Assembly (NCBI RefSeq): GCF_000403135.1
Contig: NZ_AQPN01000084.1
Coordinates: 1-64,000, forward strand
DNA: 64,000 nt
Direction of reading: 5' to 3'
From: Arcticibacter svalbardensis MN12-7
GTDB lineage: Bacteria; Bacteroidota; Bacteroidia; Sphingobacteriales; Sphingobacteriaceae
Position 1 is the first letter of the stretch. Each line of letters begins with the position of its first letter. Below are positions 36,695 to 46,188 of the stretch, piece after piece. The notes below the pieces were generated by a model, which saw nothing but the letters and a program-made list of their open reading frames with translations, did no database searches and was not told the DNA's origin. The position numbers were made by a program, and so were the translations under genes.

Positions 36695-39600
36695 CTACAA
36701 TTCATCCCTCATTCCAAATTTAACCTGTACTATTTCTTTCCATGAATTGGCATTTTGGAACATCAATTCTAAATTGTCAGCATCAAGGGCTTTTAGCCAG
36801 TTTTCTGCTTGTGCTTTTTCTTCAATGTGATCCAGACTAATGCGCCGTTCCTGATTGGTAACATTTCCTCTGGTAGTAGCCTCTTTACCTTGCGGACCAA
36901 GTACAGCAAGTGGAGCTCCATCACCTTCCATTTCAAAACCATTCTTTTTCAAGAATTCTACCGCAGCAGGATCTCGTTTTACATTTTCCCAAAATTTACG
37001 TCTTGCGGTATGATACATTTCAATTACGGTTTCTTTTTTATAATCGGTAACTTGCTTGCCTTTCAGAACATCCTTACGTGCTGACTCCCAGTGCGCTTTA
37101 AGCTCATCAATATCCGAAATCTTTCTTCCCATTACCTTATTAATCCGATCCATTGCTTTTTTAAATCCACCTTTACCCAGTTCTTTAATTTCAGCATCAG
37201 TCATTAGGTCAGTAGCATCGATCTGCCTTCTTTGGCGTTTAGGTATTTTGGTATCATCAATTCTATAGCCAGACTTAGCGCCCCCGGTTACATTAGCTGC
37301 ATCCATAGCTTCAAGCGCATTGTCCACTTCTTTATCCGTCATTCCGAACAGATGTTTTCTTAAATCATCAGCTTCTTTCAATTTACTTTCAAATACAGCT
37401 GCATCGTTCGCCACCCTTTTTGCCTCATCTTTATTTCCTTTTGCAGCCGCGTCTTTCGCTCTTGCTTCAAGATCAGTCATTTCTTTGTTAATCCAAGGAT
37501 CTTTTTCAAGAACCTCATTGTATTTCATACGCAAATCCGAACAGAAATCTGAACAACGAATAATACGTCCTTTTTCCGTAACCGTTAAATTATGCTGTTT
37601 ATCTACTGTTTGACTTTTGCCCATTTCAAACACAGTGGATTCTTTCCAGGCAAGTTCACCTTGTTGTGCTAATGGAGCTACTTTTCCAGGTTCAGTGTTA
37701 CTGCTTTTATTTCTAATAAATGGAGGTGCCTGATCGGTTGGTTTTCCATGTTCATCAACCCATCCCCTTTCATGGAATGACTGGTACTTGCTTTTTTCGA
37801 TACGTGCGGTTAAATGTTCTCCAATATCTTTTACTTTACTGAAAGATGCAAATGCAAGCATTGCTCCTTGCTGTATGGCTTCCATGGTAATTTGTTGCAG
37901 CATTTCGTCTTCTTCAGCTTTTGAGAGACCTAGCGATTTAACTGCCGCAATATCATCCTGAACTTTTAACCCGACGAGCACTGCATTGCCTGTTAACTCT
38001 ACTCCATCGTAAATGAGTAAAAGTTTATCTAGTCTTTGGATAGTTACTGCCCTTTGAATGGCACCTACTGATCTGCTTAAGGTAGCTGTTAATCTACCTA
38101 CAGTGCCAAATACTTGTACAACAGCTCCAATAATACTGACCACATCTATCGCAAACTCTGCATCAAGCTCAAAGGTTCCCTGGTCGACATGCTTATAAAT
38201 GTTCCGTGCTGCCAATGCCGCTCCTGCCACAGCGGTACCAATTCCTAAGGCCATGACGATACCACCAATTGCGGCTGCAGATGCCGGAGCAAGAGTTCCC
38301 ATTGATAAAACAGCTCCAGCAATTAATAGCACAATACCTATAACAGCCAATGCCTGAGCAAGATATTCAGTAGCTGTAGTTACAGAATCAACTTCTCCTC
38401 TATATGATGTTCCAGCTACACGGTATATAATTTTACCGTTTCCATATTTATTGTCTTCACCAAATTTGATAAATGCACTGTTTATAGCATCCTTTTCTGT
38501 TGAAGACTCTTCGCCAACATAGGTCATATCCTTTTTAGAGGAATCGAAAGTTACATCCAATAGCATCATTTTATAGTTTCCGTCTTTGGGGTCGCTATCT
38601 TCGTGATGACCTATAATTAAAATCAACGGAACCAAATTACCGTCTTCTTGCTTAACCAATGCGGCTACGCACCTTTGTGTTGGGAGATCTTTTCTGAGCT
38701 TTTCATTGCCCGTCATCCGAACGATACGTTTGTCAAGTTTTATAAGATCATCGTATTGTTTTTGAATAAGTTTGGTATACTCATCAACGGCGGTTATATC
38801 TCCGGTTTTATAATCAAAAATCTGACGAATTAATATATATAGATGGAACAGGTCCGGATCAAGAGCCTTAAGTCTTAACATGAAAGGATCATGGGTCTTA
38901 TCACCTGAAAAACCGATACTCCTGGCTCGATCGTCTAATATGAATTTTTTAAGTTCGCCAGCTTTTTTAATCAGATCCTGTGTTTCAGCGGCATCTTTTT
39001 TGGTGAGTTTACGCAGATCAGATTCTTTCTCTCTGGCTTCCATTTCCTTGATCTGATCAAGAAGGAGTTTCTTCTTTATCGGATCTTTTTCTGCTTCGGC
39101 TTGTTTCTTGAGCTCTTCAATGGCATTTGGATCTGCCAGCGCAAATGCTGATGCAAGATCCTTCGCATTTTTAATTGTAAATGGATAAGCTGCCAAACTT
39201 GCCTGCCTTTTCACTTTCCAATCGTCGGGAAATGAAACATAGGCTTTAGATGTCAATAAAAATTCCCCCTCGCCCAGATCACTCATTTTTACTTCCTGTT
39301 CCCAATCCCTATCTACTTCATAACTTTTTTTAGAACTTCCAAATGATGATCCATTTTTAAGTACATACTCCTTACTAAAGGAAACAAATTGATCTGGAGT
39401 GACCTGCGGATTGTTTTTTAAAACGTTTAAATCATCAGGCAATGGATAAATATTCCATGAATAGAAATTATTCATTGCCATGTGAAGTAAAGTAAGATTT
39501 AGCAAATTGTTGCCGTGTACGGATGCTGTGTCAAGCACCATTCTGAAATTATTACTCGCTACTGTAGCTGTGTTTCTATCGGCACTTAGGTTGCGGGGGA

Positions 39601-41776
39601 AGATGTTAGCAGGATAAGGCGGAAGAATAGTTGGATCACCTTTTTGGTCTTTATCGCCAACTTTTACATCCATATTATCCGTAGTAATATTACCACTTCT
39701 AATGGCTCCAGCAGCTTTCCGAACCATTGGAGCCCAATCTGCCGCTTTATCTGTTTCTTTTAAAGCGATCGGAATTGTGCCTCCTATAAGTTCAGGCAGT
39801 TCAGTTATCGATGCCTCTTTTTTAATTTTATATATCCAAACCCTTAGATAAACGTTTTCCGTTTCAGCTTCCTTCTGGATGCTTATGCTTAGTTTATCTG
39901 GAAAATCAGTAGCTTCCTTTTCACTTTTCCTCTGTTTAGAAAGTATTTCTTCTATTTGTTGTCTTAGTTTTATTGCCCAGGCAAATTTATTGCCTTTAGT
40001 TTGCGGAGTGCTGTCAATGTCTGTAATTTCTTTCTGTTCGTCTTTCTTAATATCTGCCTCATCAATCATCAATTTAACCTTCGTGTACAGTTTCTGTACT
40101 ACCTCTACTGTATAAATATCTTTATCATTCGCAGCATCCCATTCAGACTTTAATACAGTGAGATAGCTTTCACTTTTCCCTTTTTCGACTTCAATTGTCC
40201 AGGCATCGGCACCTTTTGTGATCTGTACTTTATCTGACCCGTAAAAGAATATCCGATCTGGCAAATTAGGATTATCTTTATTTGCGGCACGATCCTCCGC
40301 TATTTTAGCTTCAATTCTCTTTTTTAAATCTTTAAACCAATCCGGATAGTTTGTACTTAAAACAGGACCTTCTTTTTTATCCTTATCTCTTTTATCCGTC
40401 GTTGAAAAACTACCTGCGGGAATAAAGGCGACAGCGAAACCTATTCCTTCAGCTTTAGAATGAAAATCTTTCCTCTCTGCATCTATGGAAAACCAAGTAT
40501 CAAGCTGCAGCTCTTTATCATCAAGATCTGCAGCTTTTTTATCCTCGGGGGTTTCACCCTTCCAACCCATGAGTGCATATTTTAAAATTTTATCTCCATC
40601 TGCCTGTTCTACCTCAACCATTCCAAGTAATGCAAATTTGTTACCCACAGTTTGGATGAGATAATGATTTCCAAAGGCTATGGAACGGAATGTGTAAGTA
40701 GCTTGTATGGTTTTTTCAAACCCAGTTACATCACCCTTTATGGAGTACAACACTGCGGTAGTACCACTTATAATCAGGACATGATGTAAACTTCCAATAC
40801 CTTGAATTTCATCATACGCTCCTAATAAAGTATAAACAATGACATCCGCCTCGTTGCCTGTAGACTGTAAATAACTTTCGCCCAGGTCTCCAGGTTTACG
40901 TTGAATTTCTTCCTCTGCTTCACAATGCGCACATTTCCGTTGTATTGACAAATCATTTAAGCCTGTATTAGGATCATCTGGTGGTGGAGCAAAACTTTGT
41001 TTTTGAATCCCAATACTGTTTTTTTGTAGAACTTCTGGTTTAATCTCGGGAACAGGTGTAGAAACAGCCTCATAATTTACCTGCGAATTCAATTCGTGTT
41101 TTCGCTGTAAGAAAGAGTGCTCCCTATCCGGGGTTAAACTTTCGGATTTCATATTTATATGATTCCCTCCTTGTTGTATAGTATGCGTTAATTCGTGAGC
41201 TAATAATTGTTTCCCTTCTGATGATTGGGGTTGATATTGACTTTGATTGAAATAGATATCATTGCCAACAGTAAATGCTTTAGCGTTAAGCTCTCTACTT
41301 AATTGAACAGCATTTGAATCAGTATGGATATTTACATTGCTAAAATCGCTACCAAAACGACTTGACATAAAGGTTTGAGTGGTATCATCTAAAGATGATC
41401 CATTTCCCCTTGAATTGTGAATATTTTGAGAGACCTGATCTGAAGCTGAAGTAGGATTTCCTATACTTTTTCGCTGAATAAAAGTCGTTACAGTATCAGA
41501 TAATGGCTTTTTATGGATAGATTCTTCTTTCTTTTCTTCCGCTTCACACTCGTTACATTTGCGTTGCAGAAAATTTGATTCGGGCATACGCATTACATGG
41601 TCTGCTACCTCATCCGCCTCTTTTTCCAACGGATCATCCGGAGCACCAACATTTAGCTTTGTCTGAAAAAAGAATCCAGGTTGCCCATCTACTTTAAGTA
41701 CATCAGATTGCAAATTTTCCTGCACTGCAGATTGTGCAGGTAAGTTTACTGGTTCCGGAACAGATACTTCTTTCAT
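36695..41776 (-). CDS. eCIS-associated DUF4157 protein with HNH-like C-terminus, 1693 aa
   Basis: Candidate cargo or toxin of the injection system. Residues 1-210 form the shared cargo leader: FFQTKLNVGAPDDPLEKEAD, a CxxC knuckle RKCNEC (~72), SRGNGSSLDD, then DUF4157 with FMSSRFGSDFSNVNIHTDSN and LLAHELTHTIQQG (HELTH ~190). A second CxxC, RKCAHC, is at ~280. Residues 300-1130 are a long charged linker of unknown fold. Residues ~1138-1190 hold two Gly/Ala-rich hydrophobic stretches (IGIVLLIAGAVLSMG; GIVMALGIGTAVAGAAL). The last ~100 residues resemble a treble-clef HNH nuclease: ARRKFWENVKRDP, EATTRGNV, ISLDHIEEKAQAENW (~1648), DADNLELMFQNANSWKE. No immunity gene follows; the next gene is 5 bp away on the other strand. 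Confidence 0.85.
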   Translation of the reverse strand: MKEVSVPEPVNLPAQSAVQENLQSDVLKVDGQPGFFFQTKLNVGAPDDPLEKEADEVADHVMRMPESNFLQRKCNECEAEEKKEESIHKKPLSDTVTTFIQRKSIGNPTSASDQVSQNIHNSRGNGSSLDDTTQTFMSSRFGSDFSNVNIHTDSNAVQLSRELNAKAFTVGNDIYFNQSQYQPQSSEGKQLLAHELTHTIQQGGNHINMKSESLTPDREHSFLQRKHELNSQVNYEAVSTPVPEIKPEVLQKNSIGIQKQSFAPPPDDPNTGLNDLSIQRKCAHCEAEEEIQRKPGDLGESYLQSTGNEADVIVYTLLGAYDEIQGIGSLHHVLIISGTTAVLYSIKGDVTGFEKTIQATYTFRSIAFGNHYLIQTVGNKFALLGMVEVEQADGDKILKYALMGWKGETPEDKKAADLDDKELQLDTWFSIDAERKDFHSKAEGIGFAVAFIPAGSFSTTDKRDKDKKEGPVLSTNYPDWFKDLKKRIEAKIAEDRAANKDNPNLPDRIFFYGSDKVQITKGADAWTIEVEKGKSESYLTVLKSEWDAANDKDIYTVEVVQKLYTKVKLMIDEADIKKDEQKEITDIDSTPQTKGNKFAWAIKLRQQIEEILSKQRKSEKEATDFPDKLSISIQKEAETENVYLRVWIYKIKKEASITELPELIGGTIPIALKETDKAADWAPMVRKAAGAIRSGNITTDNMDVKVGDKDQKGDPTILPPYPANIFPRNLSADRNTATVASNNFRMVLDTASVHGNNLLNLTLLHMAMNNFYSWNIYPLPDDLNVLKNNPQVTPDQFVSFSKEYVLKNGSSFGSSKKSYEVDRDWEQEVKMSDLGEGEFLLTSKAYVSFPDDWKVKRQASLAAYPFTIKNAKDLASAFALADPNAIEELKKQAEAEKDPIKKKLLLDQIKEMEAREKESDLRKLTKKDAAETQDLIKKAGELKKFILDDRARSIGFSGDKTHDPFMLRLKALDPDLFHLYILIRQIFDYKTGDITAVDEYTKLIQKQYDDLIKLDKRIVRMTGNEKLRKDLPTQRCVAALVKQEDGNLVPLILIIGHHEDSDPKDGNYKMMLLDVTFDSSKKDMTYVGEESSTEKDAINSAFIKFGEDNKYGNGKIIYRVAGTSYRGEVDSVTTATEYLAQALAVIGIVLLIAGAVLSMGTLAPASAAAIGGIVMALGIGTAVAGAALAARNIYKHVDQGTFELDAEFAIDVVSIIGAVVQVFGTVGRLTATLSRSVGAIQRAVTIQRLDKLLLIYDGVELTGNAVLVGLKVQDDIAAVKSLGLSKAEEDEMLQQITMEAIQQGAMLAFASFSKVKDIGEHLTARIEKSKYQSFHERGWVDEHGKPTDQAPPFIRNKSSNTEPGKVAPLAQQGELAWKESTVFEMGKSQTVDKQHNLTVTEKGRIIRCSDFCSDLRMKYNEVLEKDPWINKEMTDLEARAKDAAAKGNKDEAKRVANDAAVFESKLKEADDLRKHLFGMTDKEVDNALEAMDAANVTGGAKSGYRIDDTKIPKRQRRQIDATDLMTDAEIKELGKGGFKKAMDRINKVMGRKISDIDELKAHWESARKDVLKGKQVTDYKKETVIEMYHTARRKFWENVKRDPAAVEFLKKNGFEMEGDGAPLAVLGPQGKEATTRGNVTNQERRISLDHIEEKAQAENWLKALDADNLELMFQNANSWKEIVQVKFGMRDEL

Positions 41777-41799
41777 GCGAATTATTACATGTGGATTAT

Positions 41800-43458
41800 T
41801 TATTTTCCGAAAGATGAGCCAACTGGAGCAGGGATAATTTTACCCCATATTTGCAGGTAGTGGTACAGTTCAAAAGCGGGCTGATCTGCAAAGATCTCTG
41901 TATCTATTTTGCCGGGATCAGCAGTAAGATCAAAAAGATGATCACCTGAAGTGGTTATTTCAGGCTCGTACATCTTGATATGACTATCGGTTAAGTCTTT
42001 ATAAATAAGCATTTGATGACCACCTTTATGATCTCTGTTTAGGTCAATTTGACTAGCGGTAGGTTTTTTAGACGCATCTATTCTCCTTATAAATACACTT
42101 CGGCTATGTTTGCCTTCCTCATCTGTAATGTTTAGACGAGTGGATTTTCGGTTGGAAGGAATATCAGCCAAATCAAATGTAGAGTTAAAGCTTACCCCCC
42201 AGGTATTCAACATCAACTGTTCCCCAGGATTTAATGCGTTAGCTTGTTTTAATAACTCATCTTTGTTATTGCACCAAACATCCATATTTACCATACTTTG
42301 AGCACTGTCAAAAGAGGGCACGATCTGGCTCCTTACGGTATCTGGTGTAGCTGCCGGAGTTCCTCTCCTATCTGAATAAAACAGATCATGAACCGCTTCC
42401 ATTGCCCAGTACATGTGGCCGTAAGTTGCTTGCTTTGCTTTAATCTTTGCTTTTACAAAATCTATTACTTTCATGGCTGACTTTTCACGTTGCCCTGGCA
42501 CTCCGGATTGTAAAAAACCCTGGAAAGAAATGGATACTAAATAATTGATTGCTGCATCAGGTCCATTAAGAATATGACTCATTAGCGCAACTGCCTGCAC
42601 GCAACGAACGGCGTCACTATCTGTACCCGGAATGCGATCATACTGCCCGAGCTTGTTGGCAATTTCAGTACCGTTCCATCCGGTTTCAGTAAATGGCAAA
42701 GTTGTTTCTGGGAGCTGACTGTTTGCTTCGATTGTTGCAGTGTCTCTTCCAGCCGACATTTCCCCCGGCGCTAGTGGGGTACTAAGTGAGCTTGTATCTG
42801 GAAAACCTGAAGTTACGGTAAGCGGAGGCATATTTACCGTATCGGGTTCCCTTTGCACTTTCGGAGCAATGTTGTTTTGCTGAATGGTGTGAGTTAGTTC
42901 ATGTGAAAGCAAACGTTTCCCATCTGCAGAAGCAGGATTATATTTACCTTCATTGAAATAGATGTCTTTTCCAATGGTAAAAGCCTGAGCGTTTAAGGAT
43001 TTTGAGAGTTGGTTCGAAACGGGATCAGTATGTATTTTGATATCAGAAAAAGTAGATCCAAAACGACTTTCCATAAAGTCCTGCGTTCCTGAATCCATTT
43101 TGTTTCCACTCCCTCTTGTTGATTCTATCTGTTTACCAGTATCTCCAGATATGGCAGTACCGCCTAAATCATTTTTCTTTTGAATAAAAGTTACTTTTGG
43201 CTTACGCTGTAATTCTTCTTCTTGACAATGGGCACATTTCCGTTGAATAAAAGAACTTTCGGACATTCGCATAACCTGATCGGTTACTGCATCGGCTTCA
43301 TGTTCAAGGGGATCATTGGGAGATCCTACAGATAGTTTGGTTTGAACATATAAATTAGAAACAACTGGATTTAGTAAGACTTCAGTATGCTGTATTTCTG
43401 GCTGCTGCGTAATTGCAGCAGGCATTGCTTCAGGGTCTGATACCACAGCTTGTTTCAT
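41800..43458 (-). CDS. eCIS-associated DUF4157 protein with papain-like C-terminus candidate, 552 aa
   Basis: N-terminal ~200 residues as in its two neighbours: YVQTKLSVGSPNDPLEHEAD, FIQRKCAHCQEEELQRKP (CxxC ~73), MESRFGSTFSDIKIHTDPVS, LLSHELTHTIQQN (~184). The C-terminal ~300 residues differ: TDSDAVRCVQAVALMSHIL (Cys ~285, start of a helix), DLFYSDRR, then KGGHQMLIYKDLTDSHIKMY (His ~481) and EPEITTSGDHLFDLT. A Cys at a helix start, a His in a strand GGHxxxIY and a following acidic residue is the arrangement of papain-like proteases and deamidases; this is my inference. It lies 23 bp upstream (in reading direction) of the 1693-aa gene. Confidence 0.82.
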   Translation of the reverse strand: MKQAVVSDPEAMPAAITQQPEIQHTEVLLNPVVSNLYVQTKLSVGSPNDPLEHEADAVTDQVMRMSESSFIQRKCAHCQEEELQRKPKVTFIQKKNDLGGTAISGDTGKQIESTRGSGNKMDSGTQDFMESRFGSTFSDIKIHTDPVSNQLSKSLNAQAFTIGKDIYFNEGKYNPASADGKRLLSHELTHTIQQNNIAPKVQREPDTVNMPPLTVTSGFPDTSSLSTPLAPGEMSAGRDTATIEANSQLPETTLPFTETGWNGTEIANKLGQYDRIPGTDSDAVRCVQAVALMSHILNGPDAAINYLVSISFQGFLQSGVPGQREKSAMKVIDFVKAKIKAKQATYGHMYWAMEAVHDLFYSDRRGTPAATPDTVRSQIVPSFDSAQSMVNMDVWCNNKDELLKQANALNPGEQLMLNTWGVSFNSTFDLADIPSNRKSTRLNITDEEGKHSRSVFIRRIDASKKPTASQIDLNRDHKGGHQMLIYKDLTDSHIKMYEPEITTSGDHLFDLTADPGKIDTEIFADQPAFELYHYLQIWGKIIPAPVGSSFGK

Positions 43459-43502
43459 TTCCTCTTCTATTGCCTCATTATAATTAAATGACTTTTATCA
43501 AA

Positions 43503-44750
43503 TTACCATCTGCTTTTGGTTTTCTCCGGAGTGGTTGTTACACCACTAGTTCCAGTCCAGGTAATTTCTTCATCCCAATTCCACCACATATATTGTGGTT
43601 CCATTCCACTCAAAGTAAATGCCGGATGACTTGCAAATGCTCCAAATGATGCCTGGTCCATGGTATTGTACATCCACACGCGTAGAGTAGCGGTATGTGC
43701 TGCACAATCAATTGTATCAACAGTTACATACAAACCAAAAGAACCTATCGAACAGGTATACAGATCCGTTGTTTGCATGGCTGGTCCAGGAAACATTGTT
43801 CCTACATACAAAATAAAAGCATTCCTGCAGGTATCAGGATCGGTTCCCGGCGGACTATTCACCCAAAGCGGGTAAGCATTTGGATCGGTTACTGGTGGTT
43901 TCGTCATGCCTGCATGCCAGCTTGCGTCGGTTCTGTGGCTAGCAGCCCAAGTAGCACAATCTGCTGCTGCATCTGCTTTAATTGTATTCAAACCATCTAT
44001 TACAGGTTGCCAGGCCCTTACCAGGTTTGTATAACTATCACTTTCGGGCATATCCCACTGTGTAGGACTAGAGAAAGGAGAGAAAAATTCATTTAATATA
44101 GAGCCGATAGCTGTGCGTTGTACCCATTCTTTATTCTGAATAGCTGCACCTTGTCCCTGTTGAATCGTATGTGTAAGTTCATGTGCCAATAGCTTTTTCC
44201 CCTCGCTTGAATTTGGTTGATACTGTCCATGATTAAAATAAATATCTTTACCTACTGTGAAGGCTTTAGCGTTAAGGCTTTGGCTTAATTGAGATGAACG
44301 GTCATCAGTATGGATGTTAACATGACTTAAATCAGTTCCGAAGCGGCTACTCATAAAACTGTTAGTCTGGCTATCCATACTACTTCCACCCCCGCGTGAA
44401 GAGGCTATTTCGCTAGAAACTCCATCGCTCACTTTTGAGGTATCGGCACCCTGAGCTTGAATTTGTGTTATAGTAGAACTTAATGGTTTACGCTGTGCCT
44501 TTTCTTCTTCTTCCTGGCAATGTGCACATTTCCGTTGTATAAATGAATTTTCGGGCATCCGCATTATTTGATCGGAAACAGCATCTGCTTCCCGTTCAAG
44601 TGGGTCATCGGGTGCCCCAACCGTTAACTTAGTCTGAAAAAATAAATTGCTTCCATTCTCAGCAGGCAACACATCTGTCTGCTGTATTTCTTGCTGTTGT
44701 GCAATTGCAGCTGGAATTGCTACTGGTTCTGATGCGACAGCCTCTTTCAT
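43503..44750 (-). CDS. eCIS-associated DUF4157 protein with unknown C-terminus, 415 aa
   Basis: Shared leader: FFQTKLTVGAPDDPLEREAD, FIQRKCAHCQEEEEKAQRKP (CxxC ~73), SRGGGSSMDSQTNSFMSSRF, KAFTVGKDIYFNHGQYQPNS, LLAHELTHTIQQGQG (~190). The last ~200 residues match nothing I know: WDMPESDSYTNLVRAWQPVI, ADCATWAASHRTDASWHAGM, GTDPDTCRNAFILYVGTMFP, LYTCSIGSFGLYVTVDTIDC, MEPQYMWWNWDEEITWTGTS. Five Cys and many Trp suggest a disulfide-stabilised or extracellular domain. First of the three cargo genes in reading order, 64 bp after the AAA+ ATPase gene. Confidence 0.8.
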   Translation of the reverse strand: MKEAVASEPVAIPAAIAQQQEIQQTDVLPAENGSNLFFQTKLTVGAPDDPLEREADAVSDQIMRMPENSFIQRKCAHCQEEEEKAQRKPLSSTITQIQAQGADTSKVSDGVSSEIASSRGGGSSMDSQTNSFMSSRFGTDLSHVNIHTDDRSSQLSQSLNAKAFTVGKDIYFNHGQYQPNSSEGKKLLAHELTHTIQQGQGAAIQNKEWVQRTAIGSILNEFFSPFSSPTQWDMPESDSYTNLVRAWQPVIDGLNTIKADAAADCATWAASHRTDASWHAGMTKPPVTDPNAYPLWVNSPPGTDPDTCRNAFILYVGTMFPGPAMQTTDLYTCSIGSFGLYVTVDTIDCAAHTATLRVWMYNTMDQASFGAFASHPAFTLSGMEPQYMWWNWDEEITWTGTSGVTTTPEKTKSRW

Positions 44751-44814
44751 AATACGTGTCGGTTTAAAGAATATTAGTTAATTCGGGATAGCATTTTTGC
44801 CATCTGAATGATTG

Positions 44815-46188
44815 TTAAACTGTCTTTCCTTCTTTCCTGAACTCTTTCTTAATGCCTTCCATAATATCCCGGGCACGAATGATATTTTCATTCCGGTGCA
44901 AGGCCATTAATGAAGCATACTGCACAATATTGATGATGGATCCACCTGCAAGCTCATACTTGTCTGCTATACTATCAATGTCCAGATCTGCTTCAAGCTC
45001 TATTTTATCACTAAATGTTTGGCGCCACAAGATGGAGCGTTCATAACTTTTGGGAATAGGGAAATGAATAATTGATTGTAATCTGCGTCCAAAGGCCTCA
45101 TCTACATTTCCCCTCATATTGGAACTCAAAATCACCAAACCGTTATAGTCTTCAAGGCGTTGCAACAGGTATGCAATTTCCTGATTTGCATATTTATCAT
45201 GGGCGTCTGAAATGGAGGTTCTTTTACCAAAGAGCGAATCGGCTTCATCAAAAAACAAGATCCAGCTTTTATGTTCTGCTTTGGAAAAGACCTTTTCCAG
45301 ATTCTTTTCTGTCTCGCCAATATACTTAGATATCACCATTGATAGGTCTACACGATACACATCAACACCAGCAAGCTTACCAAACAGCCCTGCAGTAAGG
45401 GTTTTGCCTGTTCCCGGAGGGCCATGAAATAAAGCTTTATAACCTGGTTTAAGCGTTTTTTTCATCCCCCAGTCATTCATCAATTTATTGCCATATTCCA
45501 ACCATATTCTTATTTCATTTAGCTGCTGCATAGTATGCCTATCCAGTACTAAGTCTTGCCAATCCAATGTTGTACTGATTCTCTTGGCAGGGAAATCCAT
45601 ACTAAAAGATGGTTTACGAAGTTTACCTCCAGTAAATAAATCTATATATTCATCGTTGATTAACAACTGACCACTTAAGATAGGTTCGTTTGATGGCGAT
45701 GACCCCAGCCATAAGATATTATGTACTCTGAAAAGATGATCGGTATCAAAAAATTGTTGCACTTTAAACCTTTTACTTAAATCATTTCCTGATAGTAAAA
45801 ATGAAGCAGTTTCTCCGGTAGGAAGAAAACCACTGTGTGCTGTTCCCTTTAATCCGCCGAACTCGGTATTACCTCTATCCTTCAAAGTTATTTTGTTAAA
45901 AAACACATCCAGCAACTGGGGGGAAATATGAGGAAGCAGGGCGAGAATTAAAATAAGCCTTTCAGAAAACGATAATTTATAGAAACGAACAAATTCGCTG
46001 AATACTGATTCTTTGTTGGTTAATTCGGGTGGCGTAATTGCATAAATATATTCAAAATCAGCTTCTTCTCCATAGTGATTTTTCAAGCGTGCCTGCATTA
46101 CTTTTTCAAACCAGTTAATTTCATCCAGCAGATCAAGTGCATTCAAATAATATGCATCCTTTTGTACTATTTGGCGATTTATTACCAT
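44815..46188 (-). CDS. AAA+ ATPase of the eCIS (Afp15/Pvc15-like)
   Basis: C-terminal AAA+ module: Walker A FHGPPGTGKTLTA (~254), Walker B SWILFFDEADSLFGKR (~306), sensor NYNGLVILSSNMRGNVDEAF with arginine finger region GRRLQSIIHFPIP. The N-terminal ~220 residues are a family-specific helical domain (EFVRFYKLSFSERLILILAL). Every eCIS locus has one such ATPase, thought to help assembly or cargo loading. Its start overlaps the end of the tape-measure gene (ATGGTAA). Confidence 0.93.
   Translation of the reverse strand: MVINRQIVQKDAYYLNALDLLDEINWFEKVMQARLKNHYGEEADFEYIYAITPPELTNKESVFSEFVRFYKLSFSERLILILALLPHISPQLLDVFFNKITLKDRGNTEFGGLKGTAHSGFLPTGETASFLLSGNDLSKRFKVQQFFDTDHLFRVHNILWLGSSPSNEPILSGQLLINDEYIDLFTGGKLRKPSFSMDFPAKRISTTLDWQDLVLDRHTMQQLNEIRIWLEYGNKLMNDWGMKKTLKPGYKALFHGPPGTGKTLTAGLFGKLAGVDVYRVDLSMVISKYIGETEKNLEKVFSKAEHKSWILFFDEADSLFGKRTSISDAHDKYANQEIAYLLQRLEDYNGLVILSSNMRGNVDEAFGRRLQSIIHFPIPKSYERSILWRQTFSDKIELEADLDIDSIADKYELAGGSIINIVQYASLMALHRNENIIRARDIMEGIKKEFRKEGKTV

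Noticed and set aside
42110-44096. Plus-strand frames of 60-133 codons within the DUF4157 genes
   Set aside because: Antisense shadows of long, clearly coding minus-strand genes; Cys- and Ile-rich nonsense composition.
36695-44750. DUF4157 HELTH as an active zinc protease site
   Set aside because: The motif fits HExxH, but it is shared by cargo with very different tails and no third metal ligand is evident, so I treat it as part of the constant leader, not as the payload activity.
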